Of a stretch of DNA of 63,335 nt, positions 15,107 to 23,662 are shown piece by piece (position 1 is the first letter of the stretch; each line of letters opens with the position of its first letter). The translations under genes were made by a program, and so were the position numbers. The stretch is taken from the NCBI GenBank assembly GCA_947367115.1, contig CANBCW010000003.1, positions 1-63,335 on the forward strand, given 5' to 3'. The notes beneath the pieces are model-generated. The model had not been told where the DNA came from and made no database searches. It saw only the letters and a program-made list of their open reading frames with translations. This DNA comes from an uncultured Clostridia bacterium (lineage in GTDB: Bacteria; Bacillota; Clostridia; Oscillospirales; Oscillospiraceae).

Positions 15107-17395
15107 TTGCAGCCTAAAATGTGCACCAAATGTAAGAAAAATGTTGCCGTTGTGTTCATCACCAAGATGGAGAACGGTGTGACTTTAAATGAAGGCTACT
15201 GCCTGAAATGTGCCCGGAGTCTGGGGATTCCGCAGATCGATCAGGCGGTGAAGCAGATGGGAATGTCCGAGGAGGATCTGGATCTGCTTACGGACGAGAT
15301 GAGCAGCATGTTCGGCCAGCGTGACGATGAAGAAAGTGATGACGATGAAGCCGAAAGCCAGACCGCGACCTTCCCGCTTTTAAACCAACTCTTCGGCGGC
15401 GGTTCCAATCTGCCCATCAAGCAGCCGGAGCGTCCTTCCAAGAAGGAGCCGGAAGGGGAGGAGTCCAAGAAAAAGAAGACAAAAAAGCATAAGTTTCTGG
15501 ACAGCTATTGCATGAACCTGACAGGCCGGGCTCGTGAGGGAAAGCTGGATAAGGTCATCGGGCGGGATGTGGAGACAGAGCGTGTCATCCAGATCCTGAA
15601 CCGCCGCCAGAAGAATAACCCCTGCCTGATCGGTGAGCCCGGTGTCGGTAAGACTGCAATTGCAGAGGGTCTTGCCCAGCGGATCGTTGCAGGAGATGTG
15701 CCCTACAAGCTGCGGGATAAGGAAGTGTTCTTGCTGGATCTGACCGCACTGGTGGCGGGCACCCAGTTCCGCGGCCAGTTTGAAAGCCGTATGAAGAGCC
15801 TGATTGGCGAGATCAAGGAATGTGGAAATATTATTTTGGTCATTGACGAGGTTCACAATTTGGTGGGCGCGGGTGACGCGGAAGGGTCTATGAACGCAGC
15901 CAATATCCTCAAGCCTGCGCTGTCCCGCGGTGAGATTCAGGTTATCGGTGCCACTACCTTCAATGAGTACCGCAAGCATATCGAAAAGGATGCGGCGCTG
16001 GAGCGCCGGTTCCAGCCGGTAAGCGTGGCAGAACCCACCATTGAGGAAGCGAGCCAGATCATGCAGGGGATCGCCAAGGCCTATTCCGAGTTCCACGGAG
16101 TTGCGATTTCTCCGGAGATCGCACGTCAGTGTGTCATTCTTTCTGAGCGGTATATCACCGATCGGTTCCTGCCGGATAAGGCTATCGACCTGCTGGACGA
16201 AGCCTGCTCTGATGTGAATCTGCGCTGTAAAGAGATCAGTCAGCTCGCGGAGCTGAAAAAGGAACGGGATGACTACGAGCTGGAGCTGAAAATGCTCACA
16301 GATGATACGGAAAATGAGCATTACGAGCGCCTTGCAACCATCCGCAGCAAGCTGCTGAGAATTGCCGCGGAGATCGAGCGGCTGGAGGCACTGCCCAAGC
16401 CCCAGGTGACCATGGAGAACCTGGCCAGAATTATTGAGCTGTGGACTAAAATTCCTGCCTCGAAGATCAAGGCGCAGGAATACGAGCAGATCAAAGGCCT
16501 TTCTGACCGGCTGAAAATGCACATTGTGGGTCAGAATGAGGCGGTGAACGCTGTCGCTAAGGCGATTCGCCGCAGCCGCGTGGGCCTTTCTGCCAAGAAA
16601 CGGCCTGTATCCTTCATCTTTGTCGGCCCCACCGGCGTGGGCAAGACGGAACTGGTCAAACAGCTGGCCGATGATCTGTTCGACAGCGTGGACGCATTGA
16701 TCCGTTTGGATATGTCTGAATACATGGAAAAGCACACAGTATCCAAGCTCATCGGTTCGCCTCCCGGCTATGTGGGTTATGACGAAGCCGGTCAGCTGAC
16801 AGAGAAGATTCGCCGCAAGCCTTACTCCGTGGTGCTGTTCGACGAGATCGAGAAGGCGCACCCGGATGTGTTGAACATTCTTCTTCAAGTTTTGGATGAC
16901 GGCAGAATCACCGATGCCCAGGGCAGGGTGGTCAACTTCGAGAATACCATTATCGTTATGACCTCCAATGCCGGTTCTGAGGGGCGGGTGTCCAGCCTTG
17001 GTTTTGGACGTACCCAACAGGATCAGGTGAAGGATAAGACCATGGGCGCGCTGCGGGAGTTCCTGCGTCCGGAGTTTATCAACCGGGTCGATGAGATCAT
17101 CACCTTCAACCATTTGACCAAGGAGAATTTCCTGGGCATCGCGGATATCATGCTGGCGGAGCTGAAGGGCAGCCTTGCAGACCGTGGCCTGACCATCGGA
17201 TGGGAAGATGACCTGCGGCAGTTCCTGGTGGAAAAGGCCTATTCCGTTACCTACGGTGCCCGGAACCTGCGCCGAACCATCCAGCAGGAGCTGGAGGATC
17301 CTATTTCTGAAGCGATCATCGACAGCTTCGAAAAACCCATCAGCAACATCACTGTCCGTATTGTCGACGGTGCGGTAAAGCTGGAAGTCGAATAA
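15107..17395 (+). CDS. ClpC-like AAA+ unfoldase with zinc-finger N-terminus
   Basis: This 762-residue HSP100 ATPase would unfold substrates for ClpP. Its N-terminus is not the usual Clp_N double repeat but a Cys4 zinc finger (C6-x2-C9, C32-x2-C35, with [10 protein letters not shown]) like those of McsA. An acidic and Lys-rich linker follows, then D1 with GEPGVGKT (176-183), a middle coiled-coil region and D2 with GPTGVGKT (507-514) and the [11 protein letters not shown]alker B. The start is the TTG at 15107, 8 nt after AAAGGAG; an ATG four codons later is the alternative. A ClpP-binding loop of the IGF/LGF type may be SSLGFGRTQ. It ends at a bidirectional terminator. Confidence 0.93.
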   Translation: MQPKMCTKCKKNVAVVFITKMENGVTLNEGYCLKCARSLGIPQIDQAVKQMGMSEEDLDLLTDEMSSMFGQRDDEESDDDEAESQTATFPLLNQLFGGGSNLPIKQPERPSKKEPEGEESKKKKTKKHKFLDSYCMNLTGRAREGKLDKVIGRDVETERVIQILNRRQKNNPCLIGEPGVGKTAIAEGLAQRIVAGDVPYKLRDKEVFLLDLTALVAGTQFRGQFESRMKSLIGEIKECGNIILVIDEVHNLVGAGDAEGSMNAANILKPALSRGEIQVIGATTFNEYRKHIEKDAALERRFQPVSVAEPTIEEASQIMQGIAKAYSEFHGVAISPEIARQCVILSERYITDRFLPDKAIDLLDEACSDVNLRCKEISQLAELKKERDDYELELKMLTDDTENEHYERLATIRSKLLRIAAEIERLEALPKPQVTMENLARIIELWTKIPASKIKAQEYEQIKGLSDRLKMHIVGQNEAVNAVAKAIRRSRVGLSAKKRPVSFIFVGPTGVGKTELVKQLADDLFDSVDALIRLDMSEYMEKHTVSKLIGSPPGYVGYDEAGQLTEKIRRKPYSVVLFDEIEKAHPDVLNILLQVLDDGRITDAQGRVVNFENTIIVMTSNAGSEGRVSSLGFGRTQQDQVKDKTMGALREFLRPEFINRVDEIITFNHLTKENFLGIADIMLAELKGSLADRGLTIGWEDDLRQFLVEKAYSVTYGARNLRRTIQQELEDPISEAIIDSFEKPISNITVRIVDGAVKLEVE

Positions 17396-17400
17396 ATTTG

Positions 17401-17432
17401 AACAGGACTGCGCCGTATGGCGCAGTCCTGTT
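17401..17432. terminator. Bidirectional terminator
   Basis: AACAGGACTGCGCC and GGCGCAGTCCTGTT form a perfect 14-bp stem with a GTAT loop, flanked by AAATTTG and TTATTT. It separates the converging ClpC-like and isomerase genes. Confidence 0.85.
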
Positions 17433-18222
17433 ATTTGGTGGGGGTATTATGGTGGAGCCACTGCACGGACTGTTTCAGTCCGGCGACCGTCTTGGTTTCC
17501 AGCACGATTCGGCACTGCTGCTGTTCTGCAAGGGCAAGGTACTGCGAAAGCACAATATCGCCTTCGCCAAGAGGAAGGTGGTTCCTCTTTCCTCTGGCAT
17601 CGTGGATGTGCATATGGCACAGCCGATCTCTGTACTGCAGAATGAACGGCTCATCCGCGCCGCCAATGCCGTGGTCATGACCAATGTCAAAGGTCAGACC
17701 GAACACAGGACTATCCAGCAGCAGTTTAACGGCCTCCTTCTGAAACGGCAGGAACCCATCGCAGTTTTCAACGCACAGCCGAATTGGAGCACTGCCAACG
17801 GCTCTTTCACACGCGTCGCGGAAGGTGCGGATGCTGGTTAAATACCGGCTCCTGTATTCCTCAAACAGATAGACCTTTCTATCTGGCAGTGTGAAATAAA
17901 CACCCTTCGGCAGATGCATATTCAGCACCGGAATGTGGAGCTGCTGTGCGAACCGGATGGTTTCTGTTACGGTGCGAAGATAGCCCTGAGCAATATGGGG
18001 GTTAAAATCGCTGACATTCAAATTTTCGTCCAGATGGATGGTGTAGTAGATCCCATATTGCTCGGCGATCCTTTGAAAGCGGACAGGATCCATAGCATCG
18101 GTCTGGAACTGCGGCAGATTCATATTCAGCTCAATGAAATCAAGCCCCAGTGAGCGGCAAAGCATGGCGCCGTCCTCAAGCGTGGGGGTTTCGATGAGGG
18201 TAGGTATTCCCTTATGTATCAT
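17431..18222 (-). CDS. Sugar phosphate isomerase/epimerase-like TIM barrel
   Basis: The 263-residue protein belongs to the AP-endonuclease-2/xylose-isomerase-like barrel family. Typical metal-site segments are visible: FIELNMN, VLNMHLP, RLCVENCDGF, LTFDIGHDHG and CHMHIHDARG, with a final IVLETKT. Such proteins isomerise or epimerise sugars or related metabolites, or act as metal-dependent lyases; the substrate cannot be assigned. The ATG at 18222 overlaps the stop of the upstream zinc-ribbon gene as ATGA, so the two form an operon. Confidence 0.88.
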   Translation of the reverse strand: MIHKGIPTLIETPTLEDGAMLCRSLGLDFIELNMNLPQFQTDAMDPVRFQRIAEQYGIYYTIHLDENLNVSDFNPHIAQGYLRTVTETIRFAQQLHIPVLNMHLPKGVYFTLPDRKVYLFEEYRSRYLTSIRTFRDACERAVGSAPIRLCVENCDGFLPFQKEAVKLLLDSPVFGLTFDIGHDHGIGGADEPFILQYRDRLCHMHIHDARGKRNHLPLGEGDIVLSQYLALAEQQQCRIVLETKTVAGLKQSVQWLHHNTPTK

Positions 18223-18803
18223 GTTTCGCTGACCTCTGTAAATGTCCATGTGTTCCCCAGCACGTTAGCCACTCGGCTGCCGCAGTAGGGGCATGCTGTA
18301 ACGCCATAGCCCAGGGCACCGCCGCAATTCGGGCAGTTAGCAGCCACGCTGTCGCTGGCTGAGGACAATAGATGTGTGTAATGCAGATCATAACGTTTTT
18401 GGACGGTTTTACTATTCTCACGGTGGCAAGCCGCTGCCTGAAAAACGATTGTTCGCTGAGAGGCTGCGCGTAAATATCGTGCGATGACCACATTGTGAAT
18501 TTTGAAGCCTTGTTGGTGACCAAACTGTTCCCGCAGTTTGTCCCGGACGTAGGTTTTCGCAAGCGTTACATCAAAATCCGGGAAATCCTTTAATATTTGT
18601 GGCAGCAGCAGGCTGTCGCAGCCGTTAAGGGATCGGGGGGTATCCAGATGGCTGGTGTCGATCTCCTTCAGCGTCCCCAGAAGGTCTGTGGTTCCAAAGA
18701 CTCGTCTGGAAAAACCGCGAATGCGTTTGCATATGTACAGCGCTACCCCGGCGATCGCCAGTCCTACTGCCAAAAAGCTTCCAAGAAACATCCAAAATCC
18801 CAT
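18219..18803 (-). CDS. Membrane-anchored zinc-ribbon protein, unknown
   Basis: The 194-residue protein has one N-terminal transmembrane helix (about residues 3-25), a central domain with LLPQILKDFPDFD and RDKLREQFG, and a C-terminal zinc ribbon CPNCGGALGYGVTACPYCG. The middle resembles TIM44-like domains found in other clostridial zinc-ribbon proteins, but this is a loose pattern match. The ATG at 18803 has AGGA at a good distance; one two codons earlier is also possible. It is translationally coupled to the downstream isomerase-like gene. I cannot state a function. Confidence 0.75.
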   Translation of the reverse strand: MGFWMFLGSFLAVGLAIAGVALYICKRIRGFSRRVFGTTDLLGTLKEIDTSHLDTPRSLNGCDSLLLPQILKDFPDFDVTLAKTYVRDKLREQFGHQQGFKIHNVVIARYLRAASQRTIVFQAAACHRENSKTVQKRYDLHYTHLLSSASDSVAANCPNCGGALGYGVTACPYCGSRVANVLGNTWTFTEVSET

Positions 18804-18903
18804 GTGCATCCATCCTTTCCTGCACTATCATACATCCATCAGGCGAAAAGTGCAATTCTTTTTTGATTAGGAAGTGCCGGGAGTGGTTCCTCCCGGCATG
18901 CTG

Positions 18904-19080
18904 TTACTTTTCCATCTTCTGACTGATCTTGTCGCCCACCATCATGGCTGCGTCCTCAACCTTATCGGCAGCTTTGTCCGCCAATTTTCTGGCGGGGTTG
19001 TTTTTTGGCATCATCAGAATCGCTACCGCACCTGCCGCGGCACCGAGACCCATTGTGACGGCCCATCCTTTTACACTCAT
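18904..19080 (-). CDS. YtxH-like small membrane protein
   Basis: The 58-residue product starts MSVKGWAVTMGLGAAAGAV, has one hydrophobic segment (about 5-22), and then a Lys/Ala/Asp-rich amphipathic helix. That is the layout of YtxH-like general-stress proteins, whose function is unknown. The ATG at 19080 follows GGGAGGGAG. A GC-rich hairpin (GCCGGGAG/CTCCCGGC, about 18874-18896) lies just downstream and may terminate it. Confidence 0.75.
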   Translation of the reverse strand: MSVKGWAVTMGLGAAAGAVAILMMPKNNPARKLADKAADKVEDAAMMVGDKISQKMEK

Positions 19081-19209
19081 TTTTCTCCCTCCCTTCGACA
19101 TTAGTATGCCCGAAAGCACCTTTTTCACCGCTGGAAAATGGTTTTTGAGGTTTCCGGTAGGAAGAATTTGTGGTATAGTAATAAAAAACAGATCATGGAG
19201 GTGCTGGTT

Positions 19210-20085
19210 ATGTCCATTGATGTATTGCAGGAAAAGATTCGAAAGCTGAAAAATCCGCTAATTGTGGAGTTTTCCGTTTTGCCTGAGCAGATTCCACCCC
19301 ATATCCGGGAAGGAGTGGACGCGGTGGCGGCGGATGCCCGCTTCTGCCGGGAATTGATGGAGGGGCTTAAAGGAACAGTGGGCGCGGTGCGTTATTCCTT
19401 CAGTCAGCTTGCGCTGATGGGGACGGACGGCTTAGCGATGCTGTCCGAACTGCTCAATACGGCTCGGAAATTGGGGTACTATGTCATTTTGGATGCGGCA
19501 GAGGTGCTGACGCCCTGGGGCGCGGAGCGTGCCGCGGAAGCCTTTTTCGCAGAGACATCTCAGTATCCATGCGACGGATTGATCGTTTCGCCCTACATCG
19601 GCTCCGATGCCATCAAACCATTTATTCCTTACTGCAAGGACGCAGGGAAGGATCTTTTCCTCGCTGTGCGCACACCCAACAAGTCTGCTGCGGAGCTCCA
19701 GGATCTTCTGACCGGCGCACGGCATGTTTATACGGCAGCAGCGGATCTGGTCAGCCGTTATGGAGATCCCATTGTAGGGAAATGTGGTTACTCCCGAGTG
19801 GGCGCTTTGACTGCTTCCGGGGTACCTGCCGTGCTGACAGAGCTGAGAGGGAAGTATAAGCGTATGTTCCAACTGGTTGACGGATTGGATTATCCCAGCG
19901 GCAATCTGAAAAACTGCTGCGCGGCATTTGACCGTATGGGGCATGGTGCTGCGATTAGTGCCGGTCCTGCGATTACCGCGGCGTGGTACACTGCGGAGAC
20001 AGACGGTACCGACTATGTGCAGCAGGCTGTACAGGCCGCGGAACGGATGCGAAAAACCTTCAGCCGGTATCTGACTATCGTTTGA
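19210..20085 (+). CDS. PyrF-like barrel protein lacking catalytic Lys/Asp
   Basis: The 291-residue protein matches the layout of type-2 orotidine-5'-phosphate decarboxylases: MSIDVLQEKIRKLKNPLIV, then a YVILDA strand, a C-D-G-L-I-VSPY segment, LAVRTPNKS and a C-terminal GHGAAISAGPAI. However, the catalytic stretch, normally LDAKRGDI, reads LDAAEVLT, so the Lys and second Asp are absent. It is therefore unlikely to decarboxylate OMP; a changed reaction or a ligand-binding role are options. The ATG at 19210 follows GGAGG. No other pyrimidine gene is nearby. Confidence 0.7.
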   Translation: MSIDVLQEKIRKLKNPLIVEFSVLPEQIPPHIREGVDAVAADARFCRELMEGLKGTVGAVRYSFSQLALMGTDGLAMLSELLNTARKLGYYVILDAAEVLTPWGAERAAEAFFAETSQYPCDGLIVSPYIGSDAIKPFIPYCKDAGKDLFLAVRTPNKSAAELQDLLTGARHVYTAAADLVSRYGDPIVGKCGYSRVGALTASGVPAVLTELRGKYKRMFQLVDGLDYPSGNLKNCCAAFDRMGHGAAISAGPAITAAWYTAETDGTDYVQQAVQAAERMRKTFSRYLTIV

Positions 20086-20101
20086 TGTATGTACCCCGGT
20101 A

Positions 20102-20410
20102 TCAATACCGGGGCAGTCTGCGGCGGCGTGCACCGTCAGCGTTGTCGGTGGAATCGGTGCTGTGCGTTCCGTCCGTGCCATCTGTGCCGTCAATGATACC
20201 AGGCAGGGTCATGTCGTCCATGGGATCGGTCATGGCTGTGCTGGGGTGCGTTGCGTGGGTAGTAGGAGTTGTGGTCTCCACGGTTGGGGTGGTCATGGCG
20301 TGATTGGTCTCTACAGGACTGGTAGTCTCGTGGGTAGAGGGTCTGCGGCAGGCAGTCAGCGCCGTGGCTGTCAAAACAAAGACAAGTGCGATAATGCTGA
20401 GCTTTTTCAT
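20102..20410 (-). CDS. Small Thr-rich lipoprotein
   Basis: The 102-residue protein has a lipoprotein signal peptide (MKKLSIIALVFVLTATALTAC; cysteine at about 21) and then a low-complexity chain of Thr, Asp, Met and His (for example GTDGTDGTHSTDSTDN), ending RRRRLPRY. The His/Met/Asp content could bind metal, but this is only a guess. The ATG follows AGGAGG. A palindrome CCCCGGTAT/ATACCGGGG spans the stop codon and may end transcription of both converging genes. Confidence 0.75.
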   Translation of the reverse strand: MKKLSIIALVFVLTATALTACRRPSTHETTSPVETNHAMTTPTVETTTPTTHATHPSTAMTDPMDDMTLPGIIDGTDGTDGTHSTDSTDNADGARRRRLPRY

Positions 20411-20541
20411 GTTTTTCCTCCTTATGATCAAGAATTCAATGCTATTATCTCCGGGAAAACGACAATTACGCTGGTAATTTACAACTAAAACGGAAGTTAG
20501 CGAATGCTAACCAAAAAGTTCGGAAAATACTGTTTTTATCG

Positions 20542-20570
20542 TTGCATTTTTTAATTTTTATATGTATAAT
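20542..20570 (+). promoter_or_regulatory. SigA promoter of the ferredoxin gene
   Basis: TTGCAT (20542-20547), 17 bp, TATAAT (20565-20570) in an AT-rich tract. A second -10-like TACAAT follows at 20573. Confidence 0.85.
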
Positions 20571-20608
20571 GTACAATGTAAATAAAAAATAAAGGAGAGT
20601 TCTTTACG

Positions 20609-20995
20609 ATGAAGAAGCTCGCTGTTAAGAAAAACACGGAATGTATGGCCTGCCTGCAGTGCGTCGAAGCCTGCTCTACGGCGTTTTACAAGGAATTTGA
20701 CGAGGACTTAAGCTGCATTAAGATTGTTGCCAAGGGTGCTGGTGCCAAGCCGATGACCTGCATCCAGTGCGGCAAGTGCATGAAGGCCTGTGAGCACGGT
20801 GCCATCAGCCAGAACCCCAAGACCGGCGTTTACATGATCAACAAGAAGCTGTGCGTCAGCTGCGGTGCCTGTGTGGCGGCCTGCCCCATGAAGGTCATGG
20901 TTCTGAAGCCCGAAAATCCTGCTTCCAAGTGCATCGCCTGCGGTATCTGCGTCAAGGCCTGCCCCATGGAGATCCTGGAGATCGTGGAAAAGTAA
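20609..20995 (+). CDS. Polyferredoxin with four Fe-S cysteine motifs
   Basis: The 128-residue protein contains four CxxCxxCxxxC motifs: CMACLQCVEAC, CIQCGKCMKAC, CVSCGACVAAC and CIACGICVKAC. This resembles the electron-transfer subunits of the HycB/DmsB type and would carry up to four [4Fe-4S] clusters. No partner oxidoreductase is next to it, so the electron donor is unknown. The ATG follows AAAGGAG and a strong promoter; a 10-bp terminator follows. As a single-gene unit with an excellent promoter it is probably well expressed. Confidence 0.92.
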   Translation: MKKLAVKKNTECMACLQCVEACSTAFYKEFDEDLSCIKIVAKGAGAKPMTCIQCGKCMKACEHGAISQNPKTGVYMINKKLCVSCGACVAACPMKVMVLKPENPASKCIACGICVKACPMEILEIVEK

Positions 20996-21007
20996 GTGGA
21001 TACATAG

Positions 21008-21030
21008 ATGGGCAGCCCTTGGCTGCCCAT
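21008..21030 (+). terminator. Terminator after the ferredoxin gene
   Basis: ATGGGCAGCC/GGCTGCCCAT, 10-bp stem with a CTT loop, then TCTCTGTTTAT. Confidence 0.75.
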
Positions 21031-21060
21031 TCTCTGTTTATGGGGAATACATTTTGAAAC

Positions 21061-21089
21061 GAATTTGATAGGATATTTCTATCAAATTC
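21061..21089 (+). promoter_or_regulatory. Palindromic operator candidate of the XRE gene
   Basis: GAATTTGATAG (21061-21071) is perfectly inverted at CTATCAAATTC (21079-21089) with 7 bases between. It lies 12 bases before the ATG and next to a TTGAAA (21054-21059). It may be the self-binding site of the regulator. Confidence 0.55.
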
Positions 21090-21101
21090 AGAGGTGATCC
21101 A

Positions 21102-21611
21102 ATGGATATGCAAAAAATCGGCTCCTTTTTAAGCCAGCTTCGCCGGGAGCAAGGGCTGACACAGGAACAGCTTGTAGAAAAGCTAGGCGTAACCAACAAA
21201 ACGGTATCCCGCTGGGAGACCGGTACGTACCTGCCACCGGTGGAGATGCTGCAGCTACTCAGTGAGATGTACGGCATCACCATCAACGAAATCTTGAGCG
21301 GTGACCGGCTGGGGGAGAAGGAATACCGGGAGAAAGCGGAGGAGAATATCAAAACGGCCCTGAGCAAAAGTACCTTCACCCTGAAGGAAAAAATCGGGTA
21401 TTTCAGGAAAAAATGGATCCGGGAGCATTTGTTTGAGATGATCGCAGAAGCAATCGTCATTCTGATACTCTTTGTGATCGGCGTGTGGTTGGATGAATTG
21501 CTGTTTGTTACAGCGGTCGAGCTTGTTGCGCTGTGGCGGATCACACATTACAGAAATCAAAGACAGATCTATATCGAAGACCACGCCTTTGATGGCTCCG
21601 GAAGCCAATGA
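21102..21611 (+). CDS. XRE-family regulator with C-terminal membrane helix
   Basis: The 169-residue protein has an N-terminal HTH of the Cro/CI type (IGSFLSQLRREQGLTQEQL to WETGTYLPPVEML, about residues 6-60) and hydrophobic segments around residues 110-140. Such membrane-linked regulators are common in Clostridia and their signals are unknown. AGAGGTG precedes the ATG. An 11-bp palindrome overlaps the leader. A degenerate palindromic repeat follows the stop codon by a few bases. Confidence 0.85.
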   Translation: MDMQKIGSFLSQLRREQGLTQEQLVEKLGVTNKTVSRWETGTYLPPVEMLQLLSEMYGITINEILSGDRLGEKEYREKAEENIKTALSKSTFTLKEKIGYFRKKWIREHLFEMIAEAIVILILFVIGVWLDELLFVTAVELVALWRITHYRNQRQIYIEDHAFDGSGSQ

Positions 21612-21616
21612 AATTT

Positions 21617-21675
21617 TTCATAGGGCATGCATTGTATGTGTGCTCTGCAAAAATTACGATATACAACAATTGACC
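21617..21675. repeat. Degenerate copy of the 3495-3588 repeat
   Basis: TCATAGGGCATGCATTGTAT at 21618 onward matches the core palindrome of the first copy with a few changes, and the right end ACAACAATTGACC (21663-21675) matches its right terminal repeat. The left terminal repeat is not recognisable. Confidence 0.6.
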
Positions 21676-21694
21676 GTCTGATCAGTACGCTTCG

Positions 21695-21720
21695 GCAGCA
21701 GGGATGACCCTGCTGCTTTT
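21695..21720 (+). terminator. Terminator upstream of murB
   Basis: GCAGCAGGG/CCCTGCTGC 9-bp stem with an ATGA loop, followed by six Ts. Confidence 0.85.
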
Positions 21721-21743
21721 TTAAATTTTCAATATTGTAACAA

Positions 21744-21772
21744 TTGCATAATTCTTTCGAGTATGATATAGT
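21744..21772 (+). promoter_or_regulatory. SigA promoter of murB
   Basis: TTGCAT (21744-21749), 17 bp, TATAGT (21767-21772). The leader is only about 25 nt. Confidence 0.75.
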
Positions 21773-21802
21773 ATATTCGATATGATATGCCCGGAGGCGT
21801 TT

Positions 21803-22714
21803 ATGACTGATATGACTGATTTTCAGCAAAAGATGACAGAACTGCTTTCTGAAATTGAACTGCGGTTTGACGAGCCGATGGCCAGACACACTTCCTTCCG
21901 CATCGGCGGCCCAGTGGAGGTGATGGCGTTCCCGAAAAATGCGGGGGAATTGTCGAAAATTCTGAAAACGTCCGCTTTATTGGACTGCAAGCCTGTTATC
22001 CTTGGAGCGGGAACCAACGTTCTGGCTCCCGATGAGGGGATGAAAGGACTTGTCATCTGCCTGAAGGACTGTCTGGATGGCATGGAGCAGGTAGACGATA
22101 CCACCATCCGGGTGGCATCCGGTGTGACCATGACCCGGGCGGCGGTGTTTGCGGCAAATCTGGGGCTTTCCGGTCTGGAATTTGCCCACGGCATCCCCGG
22201 TACGGTGGGCGGCGGCGTGTATATGAACGCCGGTGCTTATGGCGGCGAGATCTGTCAGGTCTGCAAACGTGTGGAAGTGATGGACTGTCAGGGAAAAATC
22301 CGCACCTTTTCCAATGAAGAAATGAGATTTTCCTACCGACACAGCGTGCTGGAGGAGCAGGAAGGCATCGTGATCTCAGCAGACTTTGTTCTGGAAAAGA
22401 AGCCAACCGAGGAAATTCGGGAGAAGATGAAGGAGCTGATGGGCAGGCGCTCCGCTTCACAGCCTCTGGATAAGCCCTCTGCCGGTTCTGCGTTTAAGCG
22501 CCCAGTGGGCGGCTATGCCGCGGCGCTGATCGATCAGGCTGGATTGAAGGGATTTCAGGTTGGCGGCGCAGCCATTTCTACTAAGCATGCGGGCTTTGCC
22601 GTTAATCTGGGCGGTGCAACAGCTGCGGATGTGAAGGAGCTTCTGCGGCAGGTGTCTGATCTGGTATACGAAAACTCTGGTATCCGTCTGGAACCTGAGG
22701 TTAGAATTTGGTAA
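21803..22714 (+). CDS. murB: UDP-N-acetylenolpyruvoylglucosamine reductase
   Basis: MurB reduces the enolpyruvyl group with NADPH and FAD to give UDP-MurNAc, an early cytosolic step of peptidoglycan synthesis. The 303-residue protein has the FAD-binding pattern (MARHTSFRIGGP, LGAGTNVL, GIPGTVGGGVYMNAGAYGGE), the proton-donor serine in SAGSAFKRP and the C-terminal EPEVRIW with the conserved Glu. The ATG at 21803 follows GGAGG by 5 nt; a second ATG lies three codons on. It opens the murB-whiA-dnaE set. rapZ and yvcK, which usually lie between murB and whiA, are absent. Confidence 0.96.
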   Translation: MTDMTDFQQKMTELLSEIELRFDEPMARHTSFRIGGPVEVMAFPKNAGELSKILKTSALLDCKPVILGAGTNVLAPDEGMKGLVICLKDCLDGMEQVDDTTIRVASGVTMTRAAVFAANLGLSGLEFAHGIPGTVGGGVYMNAGAYGGEICQVCKRVEVMDCQGKIRTFSNEEMRFSYRHSVLEEQEGIVISADFVLEKKPTEEIREKMKELMGRRSASQPLDKPSAGSAFKRPVGGYAAALIDQAGLKGFQVGGAAISTKHAGFAVNLGGATAADVKELLRQVSDLVYENSGIRLEPEVRIW

Positions 22715-22750
22715 ATCAGAAAATTTGATTTTTTGAAGGGAGGGTTCGTT

Positions 22751-23662
22751 GTGGCGATTTCTTTTTCCGCTAGTGCCAAGGCCGAAGTATGCCGGTCCAT
22801 CCCGCAGAAAAAGTGCTGTGCATTGGCAGAATGCTTTGGTATTCTGCTGTTCTGCAACAGTTTTACAACCGATGGCATCCGTATCATTACGGAGAGCCGT
22901 GAATTCGCTCAGAGCCTTCCTAAATTGTTCAAAAAAGCCTTTGAAGTGGATTTTGACAGTTATCCCAGTCTGGAAGCTCCGGGAAAGCTGGTGTTTCAGA
23001 TTCAGGAGCCTGAAAAGATTAGAACCATCATGGCTTCCTTCGGCTTCGATCAAAACACACTTTCACTGCATGTGAATCTTCCTGTTGTGGAAGAAGACTG
23101 CTGCAAGACTGCGTTCCTGCGGGGGGCATTTCTTGCTGGCGGCTCCGTGACGGATCCGAGCAAAGGCTATCATATGGAGATCACCACTACCCACCAAAGT
23201 GTAGCGCGGGAGACCTACACGCTGATGGAGGAAGTCTTGGGGGTTTATCCCAAAACAGCGGCTCGGGGCGGGGGACAGGTGCTGTACTTTAAGCAGAGCG
23301 ACATGATTTGTGACTGTTTGACCTATTTGGGGGCACCGGTTGCTGCCATGGGCATCATGGAAGCAAAACTTGAAAAAGAATTGAACAATAAGGTCAATCG
23401 CCGCTGCAACTGCGACGATGCCAATACATCCAAAGTTGTTGAAGCGGCTCAAGAGCAGCTTGCGGCTATTCGGCTCCTGTATGAAATGGGGGTACTGGAA
23501 CATTTGCCGCAGAAATTGCAGGCTGCGGCTAAGGCTCGTCAAGAAAACCCTGAAAGCTCTCTGATGGAACTGGCGGCTATGATGGATCCTCCAATTTCCA
23601 AGCCAGCCATGAACAGCCGCATGAAAAAACTGTTACAAATCGCCAAGGAGGCAGTGGTATGA
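22751..23662 (+). CDS. whiA: DNA-binding protein WhiA
   Basis: WhiA couples a LAGLIDADG-like domain to a C-terminal HTH; it controls sporulation septation in Streptomyces and affects division and chromosome segregation in Bacillus. The 303-residue protein has FLRGAFLAGGSVTDPSKGYH in the central domain and an HTH near the end (LMELAAMMDPPISKPAMNSR). A GTG at 22751 was chosen because GGGAGGG precedes it. Its TGA overlaps the dnaE ATG (ATGA). Confidence 0.94.
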   Translation: MAISFSASAKAEVCRSIPQKKCCALAECFGILLFCNSFTTDGIRIITESREFAQSLPKLFKKAFEVDFDSYPSLEAPGKLVFQIQEPEKIRTIMASFGFDQNTLSLHVNLPVVEEDCCKTAFLRGAFLAGGSVTDPSKGYHMEITTTHQSVARETYTLMEEVLGVYPKTAARGGGQVLYFKQSDMICDCLTYLGAPVAAMGIMEAKLEKELNNKVNRRCNCDDANTSKVVEAAQEQLAAIRLLYEMGVLEHLPQKLQAAAKARQENPESSLMELAAMMDPPISKPAMNSRMKKLLQIAKEAVV

